A DNA stretch of 20,219 nt from Hydrogenophaga sp. (GTDB lineage Bacteria; Pseudomonadota; Gammaproteobacteria; Burkholderiales; Burkholderiaceae_C), in contig JAJNQE010000083.1 in assembly GCA_021154985.1 (NCBI GenBank), positions 1 to 20,219 on the forward strand, given 5' to 3'. A model generated the notes under the pieces. It was not told the origin of the DNA, did not search any database, and was given only the letters and a program-made list of their open reading frames with translations. A program made the translations under genes and the position numbers. Below, piece by piece: positions 1 to 6,942 of this stretch; positions within the stretch are counted from its first letter, which is position 1, and each line of letters begins with the position of its first letter.

Positions 1-434
1 CGGCGCAGGCCGGTGATCCAGCCGTCGTGCCCGGCGAGGGCGCGAGACAGTGGCTCCATCTTGCGGATGTCGCAGCAGGCCTTGCGCAGTTCGATGCTCT
101 GGTACATGGCCTCTTCGCCGTTTTTGCGCACGAAGTGAATCACCGATTCCTGCTTGGGGCGGAACACCCGCACGCTGAGTTGGTAGCGCTGTTCGATCTT
201 CGGGATCAGGGCGAGTGTCTCGGCGTGCAGCTTGCCGGTTTCCAGCACGAAAACGCTGGCGTCGATGCCGGCCAGCTTCATCAGGTGCGTGACCACCATG
301 TCTTCTGCGCCGAGGCTGGAGGCCTGGGTCAGGGCGGTATGGGTCGCGGCGACTTCGCGCAGCAAGGCGATGCTGCGTTCGACCTTGGCAGCGAAGTCGC
401 TGAAGGGCTTGTTGTACAGGTCGAGGGCTTTCAT
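1..434 (-). CDS. cysH: CysH, assimilatory APS/PAPS reductase (3' part outside window)
   Basis: Reduces activated sulfate (adenylyl sulfate or 3'-phosphoadenylyl sulfate) to sulfite in the cytoplasm, the step before CysI. The visible 144 N-terminal residues contain the family motifs SSLGAEDMVVTHL, ETGKLHAETL and KACCDIRKMEPL, then GWITGLR at the left edge. The adjacent Cys pair in KACC is the first half of the 4Fe-4S ligand set found in APS-type reductases; E. coli-type PAPS reductases lack it. The second Cys pair and the catalytic C-terminal Cys lie beyond the edge, so the substrate class is an inference. The ATG at 434 is preceded by GAGGA, which overlaps the stop of the DUF934 gene 11 bases upstream, so this is the last visible gene of the cys operon. 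Identification as CysH is firm; APS specificity is likely. Confidence 0.95.
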   Translation of the reverse strand, partial: MKALDLYNKPFSDFAAKVERSIALLREVAATHTALTQASSLGAEDMVVTHLMKLAGIDASVFVLETGKLHAETLALIPKIEQRYQLSVRVFRPKQESVIHFVRKNGEEAMYQSIELRKACCDIRKMEPLSRALAGHDGWITGLR

Positions 435-445
435 GGCAGCGGTCC

Positions 446-835
446 TCAAGCGGCGGCAAAGTGGGGTGCGGTGTGCACCGCGTCGCCCTGGTAGAAGGCG
501 GGGTAGTGCGTCAGCAGCGCCTGGCCGTGCGCCAGGTTCTGGTCTGCGCGCAGCACGGCCTGGCTGAACCCGCTGCGCTGCATCTGCACGAGCTGGTCGA
601 TCAGCACGTCGCCGGTGGCGCGGATCTGGCCGGAGAAGCCCAGGCGACGGCGGAGCAGGAAGGCCTGGCTGAAAGCTCGGCCGTCGCTGAACTTGGGAAA
701 CTGGAGTTCGATCGCCTGGATGCCATCGAGGTTGACCTCGCACGGATCGGCGTCGTTGGCCAGCACAAGGCGTTGCGACTCGGCCTCGGTGGCGGCAAAG
801 GTGTCGGCGCTGAAGAGTTGAAGGGTCTGGCTCAT
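446..835 (-). CDS. DUF934 family protein of the sulfite reductase operon
   Basis: A 129-residue protein resembling the DUF934 family, which is regularly found beside ferredoxin-type sulfite reductase in proteobacteria and is often labelled a probable oxidoreductase without biochemical proof. The most recognisable segment is around residues 51-92: GRAFSQAFLLRRRLGF, then RATGDVLIDQL and MQRSGF. There is one cysteine (C32), no signal peptide and no membrane segment, so it cannot bind an iron-sulfur cluster through a Cys cluster of its own. It starts at 835 behind a GAGGAA ribosome site that overlaps the cysI stop (9-base gap), and it is followed 11 bases later by cysH, so all three are almost certainly co-transcribed. 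A role in helping CysI or CysH is an inference from context; the molecular function is unknown. Confidence 0.85.
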   Translation of the reverse strand: MSQTLQLFSADTFAATEAESQRLVLANDADPCEVNLDGIQAIELQFPKFSDGRAFSQAFLLRRRLGFSGQIRATGDVLIDQLVQMQRSGFSQAVLRADQNLAHGQALLTHYPAFYQGDAVHTAPHFAAA

Positions 836-844
836 GGGGTTTCC

Positions 845-2620
845 TCAGGCGGTGGCGCGGGCCGTGCTGGTGCGCACCGCGTTGGCGGCGGTCTTGAACG
901 GCTCGGCGCCGGTGCGGCGCAGCGTGGCCACAAAGGTCTCGGTGCCGGTGCGCTGGGCGCGGTAGGTGTCGAGCAGGGCCTCGATCACGTCGGGCACTTC
1001 GCTGGCGGCAAACGACGGCCCGATCACCTTGCCCGGGGTGGCTTCGCCCGAGAGGCGCGTGCCATCCGACCCACCCAGCGTGACCTGGTACCACTCCTGT
1101 CCGTCCTTGTCGACGCCCAGGATGCCGATGTGGCCGCTGTGGTGGTGGCCACAACTGTTGATGCAGCCGCTGATGTGCAGGTCGATCTCGCCCAGGTCGT
1201 GCAGCTCGTCGAGGTCTTTGTAGCGGCCCAGGATGGCTTGTGCCAGCGGCAGCGAGCGCGCGTTGGCGAGCTCGCAGAAGTCGCCGCCGGGGCAGGCGAT
1301 CATGTCGGTGAGCAGGCCGATGTTGGGCCTGGCCAGGCCCAGGCGGCGCGCTTCGCGCCAGAGTTCGGGCAACTGGTCGCAGCGCACCCAGGGCAGCAGC
1401 AGGTTTTGTTCGTGTGTCACGCGGGCTTCGCCGGCCGAGAAACGCTCGGCCAGTTCGGCAGCGCGGTCCAACTGCTCGGCCGTGGCATCGCCTGGCGCCT
1501 GACCGAAACGCTTGAACGACAAGGTGACCGCACGCAAGTCGGGGTTCTGGTGCGGCTTCACGTTTTGCGTGAGCCAGCGACTGAACTCCATGTCGTCCTC
1601 GGCAGCGGCCTTGAGGATGTGCGCGATCTTGGCGTCGGCGCTCTTGCGGTCGCACTTGAGCTGCGGCGGCACGAAGAAGGCGCTCACGCGGTCCAGTTCG
1701 GCCTGGCTGATCGTGTGCGGCGCACCGTCTTTCTCAAGGATGTCGCGGTACTCGGCTTCCACCTGGTCGGTGTACGCCTGGCCCTCGGCCTTCACCAGGA
1801 TCTTGATGCGGGCTTTGTAGATGTTGTCGCGGCGGCCGAAGCGGTTGTAGGCACGCACCACGGCTTCGAGGTAGTTGAGGATCTGGTTCCAGGGCAGGAA
1901 CTCGCGGATCACGCTGCCGATGATGGGCGTGCGGCCCATGCCGCCGCCCACGCGCACCTGAAAGCCCAGCTCGCCGTCCACGTTGCGCAACAGGCGCAGG
2001 CCGACGTCGTGCCAGGCGGATGCCGACCGGTCTTCGCGCGAGCCGGTGATGGCGACCTTGAACTTGCGCGGCAAAAAGGCGAACTCGGGGTGCAGCGTGC
2101 TCCACTGGCGCATGATTTCGGCGAATGGGCGTGGGTCGGCGACCTCGTCGACCGCGATGCCGGCCAGCGCGTCGGTGGTGATGTTGCGGATGCAGTTGCC
2201 GCTGGTCTGGATGCCGTGCATGCCCACGCTGGCCAGCAGGTCCATCACGTCGGCCGAGCGCGCCAGCGGAATCCAGTTGTATTGCACGTTCGAGCGCGTG
2301 GTGAAGTGGCCGGTGCGGTCGGGCAGGGTGGGCACTTCGGAGAGGCCGGCATTGGCCTTGGACACATCGTGGTCTTCCTTGTGGTCGAAGTCGCGCGCGA
2401 TGGTGGCCAGCACCTTGAGCTGGGCGCTGTTGATCTCACCGTAAGGCACGGCCACGCGCAGCATGGGCGCGAAACGCTGCACATACCAGCCGTTCTGCAG
2501 GCGCAGCGGCTTGAACTCGTCCTCTTTCAGCGTGCCGGCCTGCCAGCGGGTGAGCTGGTCGCGGTACTGGGCGGCACGCAATTGAACGAACTGGCGGTCA
2601 AAGTCGGAGTATTGGTACAT
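845..2620 (-). CDS. cysI: CysI, ferredoxin-type sulfite reductase (siroheme, 4Fe-4S)
   Basis: Reduces sulfite to sulfide with six electrons in the cytoplasm; the family also contains nitrite reductases. The 591-residue protein has the two-repeat layout of the nitrite/sulfite reductase family. The substrate-side motif TSGNCIRNITTDALAG is at about residues 139-154. The cluster and siroheme ligands are clear: C443 and C449 in IACPGGDFCE (C-x5-C), and C486 and C490 in ISGCINSCGHHH (C-x3-C). The N-terminus MYQYSDFDRQFVQLR is typical of the betaproteobacterial form. No CysJ flavoprotein gene is adjacent, so reduced ferredoxin is the likely donor. Sulfite rather than nitrite is favoured by the neighbouring cysH. 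The gene starts 18 bases after the transporter gene and is followed 9 bases later by the DUF934 gene. Confidence 0.96.
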   Translation of the reverse strand: MYQYSDFDRQFVQLRAAQYRDQLTRWQAGTLKEDEFKPLRLQNGWYVQRFAPMLRVAVPYGEINSAQLKVLATIARDFDHKEDHDVSKANAGLSEVPTLPDRTGHFTTRSNVQYNWIPLARSADVMDLLASVGMHGIQTSGNCIRNITTDALAGIAVDEVADPRPFAEIMRQWSTLHPEFAFLPRKFKVAITGSREDRSASAWHDVGLRLLRNVDGELGFQVRVGGGMGRTPIIGSVIREFLPWNQILNYLEAVVRAYNRFGRRDNIYKARIKILVKAEGQAYTDQVEAEYRDILEKDGAPHTISQAELDRVSAFFVPPQLKCDRKSADAKIAHILKAAAEDDMEFSRWLTQNVKPHQNPDLRAVTLSFKRFGQAPGDATAEQLDRAAELAERFSAGEARVTHEQNLLLPWVRCDQLPELWREARRLGLARPNIGLLTDMIACPGGDFCELANARSLPLAQAILGRYKDLDELHDLGEIDLHISGCINSCGHHHSGHIGILGVDKDGQEWYQVTLGGSDGTRLSGEATPGKVIGPSFAASEVPDVIEALLDTYRAQRTGTETFVATLRRTGAEPFKTAANAVRTSTARATA

Positions 2621-2638
2621 CGTCGTGGGCTGTGGAAA

Positions 2639-3430
2639 TCAGAGGGCGATCAACTTGAGGCCGGCGTAGGCCAGCAGCACCGAGAGCGCGGAGCGCACCA
2701 GGCGCTCGGGCGTGTGGCGCATGAGACGGGTGCCGAGCCAGATGCCAGGGAGCGAGCCCACCAGCAGCTTGCCGAGCAGCGGCCAGTCCACCGAGCCCAG
2801 GCTCGCGTGGCCCAGGCCCGCCACCAAGGTGAGCGGCACGGCGTAGGCGATGTCGGCGGCCACGATGCGCGGCAGCGGCAGCAGTGGAAACAGGAGCAGC
2901 AGCACCGACACGCCGATGGCGCCCGCACCCACCGAGGTCAGCGTGACCAGGGTGCCGATGACCGCGCCGAACAACACCGGCAGGCTCCAGTGACGGGCGT
3001 GCGTGGCGTTGTCCAGTTGGCTGTCGGCCAGGGAGCGCGGCAGCTGTTTGCCGCGCGCGGCCTTGTAGAGCATGGCGGCCGCGGTGAGCAGCAGGGCCAC
3101 GCCCAGGGTGCTCGTCATGACCGACTGGACCAATGGACTGGCCGGACCCAACTGGTGCAACACAGCGAGCGTGGCCAGGGCGGCAGGAATGCTGCCCGCG
3201 CACAACTGGCCCACCACGCGCCAGGGCACCAGCTTTTGACGCGCCAGGCTCACCGTGCCGCCCATCTTGGTGAAGGCGGCGAACAGCAGGTCGGTGCCCA
3301 CCGCAAGGTAGGGTTTGACGCCGAAGAAGAAGATGAGGATGGGCGTCATGAGCGAACCGCCACCCACACCGGTGAGACCCACGATGAGTCCCACGGCGAA
3401 TCCGGCCAGGATGATGGCGATGTCAGGCAT
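2639..3430 (-). CDS. TauE/SafE (TSUP) family membrane transporter, first gene of cys operon
   Basis: A 263-residue polytopic inner-membrane protein with about eight hydrophobic segments arranged as two repeats. The first repeat has GLTGVGGGSLMTP (residues 18-30) and GVKPYLAVGTDLLF (37-50). The second has TLTSVGAGAIGVSVL (163-177). These glycine-rich motifs are characteristic of the TSUP family, which moves sulfite, sulfoacetate, sulfate or other small anions. As first gene of the sulfate-reduction operon it could export surplus sulfite, or import sulfate as proposed for the TSUP protein CysZ in the Corynebacterium glutamicum cys cluster; the sequence does not decide. The ATG at 3430 has no strong Shine-Dalgarno sequence. 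The operon promoter is probably the AT-rich element just upstream. Confidence 0.9.
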   Translation of the reverse strand: MPDIAIILAGFAVGLIVGLTGVGGGSLMTPILIFFFGVKPYLAVGTDLLFAAFTKMGGTVSLARQKLVPWRVVGQLCAGSIPAALATLAVLHQLGPASPLVQSVMTSTLGVALLLTAAAMLYKAARGKQLPRSLADSQLDNATHARHWSLPVLFGAVIGTLVTLTSVGAGAIGVSVLLLLFPLLPLPRIVAADIAYAVPLTLVAGLGHASLGSVDWPLLGKLLVGSLPGIWLGTRLMRHTPERLVRSALSVLLAYAGLKLIAL

Positions 3431-3453
3431 GGGCGGGACTGTACGGAGCCGGG

Positions 3454-3481
3454 CTTATATCCCAAACGATTTTTTCTTTAT
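3454..3481 (-). promoter_or_regulatory. Putative promoter and activator-binding region of the cys operon
   Basis: An AT-rich island in GC-rich surroundings, 24 bases from the transporter start. Read on the minus strand it runs ATAAAG, an A-rich stretch, CGTTTGGG, then ATATAAG. TATAAG (3459-3454) fits a -10 box and would give a leader of about 17 bases. No good -35 box lies at the right distance, as expected for an activator-dependent promoter. CysB-type control is an inference from gene function. A similar element occurs at 5904-5926. Confidence 0.45.
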
Positions 3482-3594
3482 GGGGGTATGCCGCCTGTGA
3501 ATATAGAAGTCGGCGCGTGTGGCATCGCACGCCCTCCGGGTCCGGCCGACGCGGGTCGCGTTTCATCACAAAGCGGTGACGTAACATCGCCGCC

Positions 3595-4395
3595 ATGCAA
3601 AAACAGCGTGTCTTGGTCAGTGTGGTGGGCTTCTCCGACGTGGAGCGCCACGCCTTGAACACGGTGTTTCGCCTGTCCCAGTCGCGCGACCTGTCTTACG
3701 CGCCCTATGTGCCCCTGACCGCACCCGGCGTGGCGGCGCCCAAGGGCGTGTCGGAAGTGGCGCTGGTGGACGGCGAGAGTGCCGAGGCCGTGTTGTCGCA
3801 TGCCAAGGAAATGCCGACCGGCCAGCGCCTCATCTGGATCGGCAAGGACGCGCCCGAACATGCCTGGCGCGTGATGGACCGGCCGATCGACTGGGCCGCC
3901 GTGCTGCACGACCTGGATGCGGTCTACGCCGCCAAACAGGCCGATTCCGGGCTGCTCGATCTGGACGTGACGGCGCCCGCACCGCTGGACCCCGCCTTCG
4001 GCGAAGACGTGATCGGCGTGCGCCGAGCCCTGGTGGTGGGGGCGGACGAGCAGGAAAGAACCTACCTGCGCGCCCGCCTTGCGCTGGCCGGCGTGGCCCA
4101 AGTGGACGAGGTGACCACCACCGAAGCGGCGATCGCCATCATTGCGCGCAACGATTACATCTGCGGTGTGTTCAACCTCGACGACCCACAGCTGGATGTG
4201 TGGTCGCTGATGCGGCTTTTTGCCGAGCACAACCCCAAGGCGCTGACTCTGGCCACCAGCGAACTGGCCGGGCCGCTGGCGGGCTGGTGGAGCCGTCGGC
4301 GGGTGCGCCGCAATGCCCAGCGTGCGGGCATTTCCGCCTTGCTGGCACGGCCGATCCAGCCGCCCGAGATCTCGGTCTGGCTCAACCTCCTGTAG
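3595..4395 (+). CDS. Unrecognised protein with two degenerate receiver-like domains
   Basis: A 266-residue soluble protein with no signal peptide. It appears to be a duplication of the CheY-like fold. The C-terminal half (about 142-266) starts RRALVVGADEQERTYL, has VFNLDDPQLDVW where a receiver carries its phospho-acceptor Asp (around D196/D197), and ends LLARPIQPPEISVW, where the usual Lys-Pro is Arg-Pro (R252-P253). The N-terminal half (about 1-110) starts QRVLVSVVGFSDVERHAL, has ALVDGES (D59), and ends MDRPIDWAAVLHDLD, again Arg-Pro (R96-P97). Loss of the switch Lys in both halves suggests protein-protein interaction domains rather than phosphorylated receivers. No output domain is visible. 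The ATG at 3595 lacks a clear ribosome site; TAACAT at 3582-3587 is a weak -10 candidate. The 3' end overlaps the mnmC-like gene tail to tail by 14 bases. Confidence 0.75.
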   Translation: MQKQRVLVSVVGFSDVERHALNTVFRLSQSRDLSYAPYVPLTAPGVAAPKGVSEVALVDGESAEAVLSHAKEMPTGQRLIWIGKDAPEHAWRVMDRPIDWAAVLHDLDAVYAAKQADSGLLDLDVTAPAPLDPAFGEDVIGVRRALVVGADEQERTYLRARLALAGVAQVDEVTTTEAAIAIIARNDYICGVFNLDDPQLDVWSLMRLFAEHNPKALTLATSELAGPLAGWWSRRRVRRNAQRAGISALLARPIQPPEISVWLNLL

Positions 4396-5581
4396 ACCGC
4401 GTGCGCGCGCTGCCCTGGCGGCGTGCGTTCTTCACCGCAAACCGCGCCGGGTCCAGCGCGGCCAAAAGCGCTGGGTCCACCGGCGACGGCTCTCCGTTGA
4501 TCTGAAGGGCCAGTTGCGTGGCACACCAGGGCGCCAGCGTGATGCCGCGCGAGCCCATGGCGCACAGCAGGTGGAGCCCGGGCCAGCGCGGCACATCGGA
4601 CAGTGCCATGCGTTGGCGCTGAGCCCGACCCGTCCCCAGTTGCTGGTGCAGGGCCTCGACGTTGGGCGCAGCGCCCGCCAGCGGCAGCCGGTCCAGCGAA
4701 GCGCAGCGCACCTTCGACCAACCCATCAGTGCGCCTTCGGCCAGCTCGCTGCGCAGGTGCCGAGCGGCGGCCGGCGAGATGGTGTCCAGGCTGCGGGCGT
4801 TGCGCTCGTGGGCCTCGGCGGTGAGCGTTGTGTCGATCATGCCGCGATCGAAGGTGGAGCCCATGGACCAGATGGCAGCCGGCCAGGTGGGCGGCAACCC
4901 GCTGTCCTGGTAGCGCGGCACGAACACCCCGTCGTTGCGTTGCGGCCGCTCGGCAAAGGGCGCTTCGCTCGCCGGCCCGAGGCTCATTTGCCCTTTCACC
5001 GGGTTCAGCGGCAGGTCATCCGGTGCCATCGCGGCGGTGTCGCCTGTGAGCAGGTTCACGCTGCCCAGCGCACTGGCCACCACCACGATGGGCGCCTCGC
5101 CGACGCAACGGCCTTGCGCGTCCCAGGCCCGCCAGCGGGTGGCGGGACCGTGGCCCGGGTCGTGGCTCAGGCGCTGCACAGCGGTGCTCCATCGCGGGTC
5201 GAGCGCGCTCAGCAACTTGGCTTCCCGCAGCCACGCATGCACCAAGGCCGCCGGACGCACCAGCGTGGCAGGCCAGCGTCCCGGGTCGTGACCGAGGTTG
5301 TCCACTTCGCAAGCCTGCCAGCCGGCGCCTTGCGGTACCAGCCGCTGCAGCTCGGCCAAGGTGTGCGCCACGCCCAGTGCCGACAGTTGCGAAAGCGGGG
5401 TGGGACTGCGCGTGACGTGGGGGCTGAGCATGCCCACCGGAAGGCCGGAGGCACCCTGGGCCGGGCCACTGGCCGCGTCCAGCAGCGTGACGCGCCAGCC
5501 TCGACGCGCCAGGGCCGACGTGGCCGCGGCACCCGCCAGGCCGGCGCCGATCACCAGTGCGTGGCGACCGGCTGCGTGCAT
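4382..5581 (-). CDS. mnmC: MnmC-type FAD-dependent tRNA-modification oxidoreductase, single domain
   Basis: Probably removes the carboxymethyl group from cmnm5(s2)U at tRNA position 34, the FAD-dependent half of MnmC. The 399-residue protein opens with an FAD dinucleotide fold, ALVIGAGLAGAAATSAL (glycines 12, 14, 17), ending in an acidic residue at VTLLD. Family features downstream include VKGQMS, GSTFDRG, VRCASLDRLPLAG and AMGSRGITLAP (341-351). In E. coli MnmC this module follows an N-terminal SAM-dependent methyltransferase domain. Here the protein starts directly at the FAD module, and yggX lies only 14 bases upstream, so no methyltransferase part can be attached. It is therefore a stand-alone oxidoreductase. 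A more general glycine-oxidase-like amino acid oxidase is the alternative, but the C-terminal motifs favour MnmC. Likely co-transcribed with yggX. Confidence 0.85.
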   Translation of the reverse strand: MHAAGRHALVIGAGLAGAAATSALARRGWRVTLLDAASGPAQGASGLPVGMLSPHVTRSPTPLSQLSALGVAHTLAELQRLVPQGAGWQACEVDNLGHDPGRWPATLVRPAALVHAWLREAKLLSALDPRWSTAVQRLSHDPGHGPATRWRAWDAQGRCVGEAPIVVVASALGSVNLLTGDTAAMAPDDLPLNPVKGQMSLGPASEAPFAERPQRNDGVFVPRYQDSGLPPTWPAAIWSMGSTFDRGMIDTTLTAEAHERNARSLDTISPAAARHLRSELAEGALMGWSKVRCASLDRLPLAGAAPNVEALHQQLGTGRAQRQRMALSDVPRWPGLHLLCAMGSRGITLAPWCATQLALQINGEPSPVDPALLAALDPARFAVKNARRQGSARTRSTGG

Positions 5582-5595
5582 GAGAAGCGGGGGGA

Positions 5596-5871
5596 TCAGG
5601 CCGCAGGTGGTGGCACGTAGCCGGCCGCTGCGTCGGCACCTTCGCCGAAGAAATGCTTTTCCATCTGGCGCGCGAGGTACTGGCGGGCGCGCGCGTCGGC
5701 CAGGTTCAGGCGGTTTTCGTTCAGCAGCATGGTCTGGTGCTTGAGCCAGGCGGCCCAGGCTTCCTTGCTCACGCTCTCAAAAATGCGCTTGCCGAGTTCA
5801 CCGGGGTAGGGCGGGAAGTCGAGGCCTTCGGCTTCCTTGCCGAGCTTGATGCAGTTGACGGTGCGTGCCAT
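5596..5871 (-). CDS. yggX: YggX, Fe(2+)-trafficking / oxidative damage protection protein
   Basis: A 91-residue cytoplasmic protein that in enterobacteria protects iron-sulfur proteins from oxidative damage and is proposed to handle ferrous iron. The match to E. coli YggX is plain: RTVNCIKLGKEAEGLDF with conserved C7, then YPGELGKRIFESVSKEAWAA, WLKHQTMLLNENRLNL and a final GYVPP. Length is normal. The ATG at 5871 has AAGGA about nine bases upstream. It is followed 14 bases later by the mnmC-like gene, forming a probable two-gene operon. Its upstream region carries a TATAAC box and an AT-rich palindrome resembling the one in front of the cys operon, which suggests it may respond to sulfur or iron-sulfur demand (inference). 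Confidence 0.96.
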   Translation of the reverse strand: MARTVNCIKLGKEAEGLDFPPYPGELGKRIFESVSKEAWAAWLKHQTMLLNENRLNLADARARQYLARQMEKHFFGEGADAAAGYVPPPAA

Positions 5872-5902
5872 GGGGTGTCCTTGGGGTGGGTCAGATGATT
5901 TG

Positions 5903-5933
5903 GTTATATGGAACGGAAGAATTTATTCGTTCC
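5903..5933. promoter_or_regulatory. AT-rich palindromic element between yggX and fpr
   Basis: GGAACG at 5910-5915 and CGTTCC at 5928-5933 are perfect inverted arms of a 24-base near-palindrome. It is preceded by TTATAT (5904-5909). Read on the minus strand it gives CGTTCC then ATATAAC, so TATAAC (5908-5903) is a candidate -10 box for yggX, whose start is 32 bases away. It resembles the element at 3454-3481. The divergent fpr start is 184 bases away and could also be controlled from here. Confidence 0.45.
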
Positions 5934-6083
5934 AGTGTCTTTCGAAGGCCGGCATGATGCGGGCTTCGTGCGGCAGAGGGCGACTGTAGCAACCTTTGAT
6001 CGACCGCAAAGTCTTCAGGGCCGCAGTCCGCATGATCGGTTGTGCGCCAAGTCCATGGTGGCCTTGTTGCCCCGGCGCCTTTT

Positions 6084-6089
6084 TACAAT
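6084..6089 (+). promoter_or_regulatory. Candidate -10 box for fpr
   Basis: TACAAT matches TATAAT in five of six positions and lies 28 bases before the fpr ATG, giving a leader of about 22 bases. The -35 region (around GCCTTG, 6061-6066) is weak. The rest of the 246-base yggX/fpr gap (5872-6117) contains only the palindromic element at 5903-5933 and no gene that I could support. Confidence 0.4.
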
Positions 6090-6117
6090 AGACCCCTTCG
6101 CCTCCACAGGACCCCTC

Positions 6118-6891
6118 ATGAGTGCATTTCAGGAAGAGCGCGTGCTCAGCGTTCACCATTGGACCGACCGGCTGTTCAGCTTCACCACCACGCGCGACGC
6201 GTCGCTGCGCTTCTCCAACGGCCACTTCACCATGATCGGCCTGCGGGTGGACGGCAAGCCGCTGCTGCGCGCCTACAGCATCGTCAGCCCGAACTACGCC
6301 GACCACCTGGAGTTCCTGAGCATCAAGGTGCCCGACGGCCCGCTCACCTCGCGCCTGCAGCACATCCAGGTGGGCGACACCATCATCGTGGGCCGCAAAC
6401 CCACCGGCACCCTGCTGATCGACTATCTGCTGCCCGGCAAGCGCCTCTATTTGCTGGCCACCGGCACCGGCCTGGCGCCTTTCCTCAGCGTGATCCGCGA
6501 CCCCGAGACCTACGAGCGCTACGAACAGGTGGTGCTGATCCACGGTGTGCGCCAGGTCAAGGAGCTGGCCTACCGCGAGTACCTCAGCGACACCCTGACC
6601 CACGACGAGTTCCTGGGTGAGATGGTGCAGCAGAAGCTGCTGTACTACCCCACGGTCACGCGCGAGCCGTTTGTGCACCAGGGCCGCATTCCGCAGTTGC
6701 TGGCCGAGGGCCAGGTGGCCAAAGACCTGGGCATTCCCATGCTGAACCCGGCGGAGGACCGCATCATGATCTGCGGCAGCCCCGAGATGTTGCGAGATCT
6801 CAAGGCGCTGGCCGAAAAGCTGGGTTTTGAAGAAGGCAACACCAGTCGGCCTGGCGCTTTCGTCATCGAGCGGGCGTTCGCTGGAACTTGA
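6118..6891 (+). CDS. fpr: Ferredoxin--NADP(+) reductase
   Basis: Transfers electrons between NADP(H) and ferredoxin or flavodoxin through FAD in the cytoplasm. The 257-residue protein has the FAD-binding motif RAYSIVSPNY (51-60), the pyrophosphate/NADP motif LATGTGLAPFLSVI (113-126), MICGSPEM (217-224) near the nicotinamide site, and a C-terminal ERAFAGT extension of the bacterial subclass. The frame is open further upstream to 5908, but the ATG at 6118 gives the family's normal length and start (SAFQEERVLSVHHWTDRLF) and follows a good -10 box. It may supply reduced ferredoxin to the CysI encoded 3.5 kb away, since no CysJ is present (inference). dsbB follows in the same direction after about 50 bases. 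Confidence 0.95.
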   Translation: MSAFQEERVLSVHHWTDRLFSFTTTRDASLRFSNGHFTMIGLRVDGKPLLRAYSIVSPNYADHLEFLSIKVPDGPLTSRLQHIQVGDTIIVGRKPTGTLLIDYLLPGKRLYLLATGTGLAPFLSVIRDPETYERYEQVVLIHGVRQVKELAYREYLSDTLTHDEFLGEMVQQKLLYYPTVTREPFVHQGRIPQLLAEGQVAKDLGIPMLNPAEDRIMICGSPEMLRDLKALAEKLGFEEGNTSRPGAFVIERAFAGT

Positions 6892-6942
6892 TCCGGCTTG
6901 GCCTGCTCTGTCTCGAAGCGCTTTTTCACCACAGGTCCTGCC

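Noticed and set aside
461..3658. 1065-codon plus-strand open frame opposite the cys operon and transporter
   Set aside because: It lies antisense to four well-supported genes, its product is a low-complexity string rich in Ala, Gly, Val and His, and it matches nothing I know. High GC with third-position bias on the minus-strand genes explains the missing stops.
5908..6117. N-terminal extension of fpr to the first possible start
   Set aside because: The added residues have no family similarity, cover the promoter and palindrome region, and would make the protein 70 residues too long.
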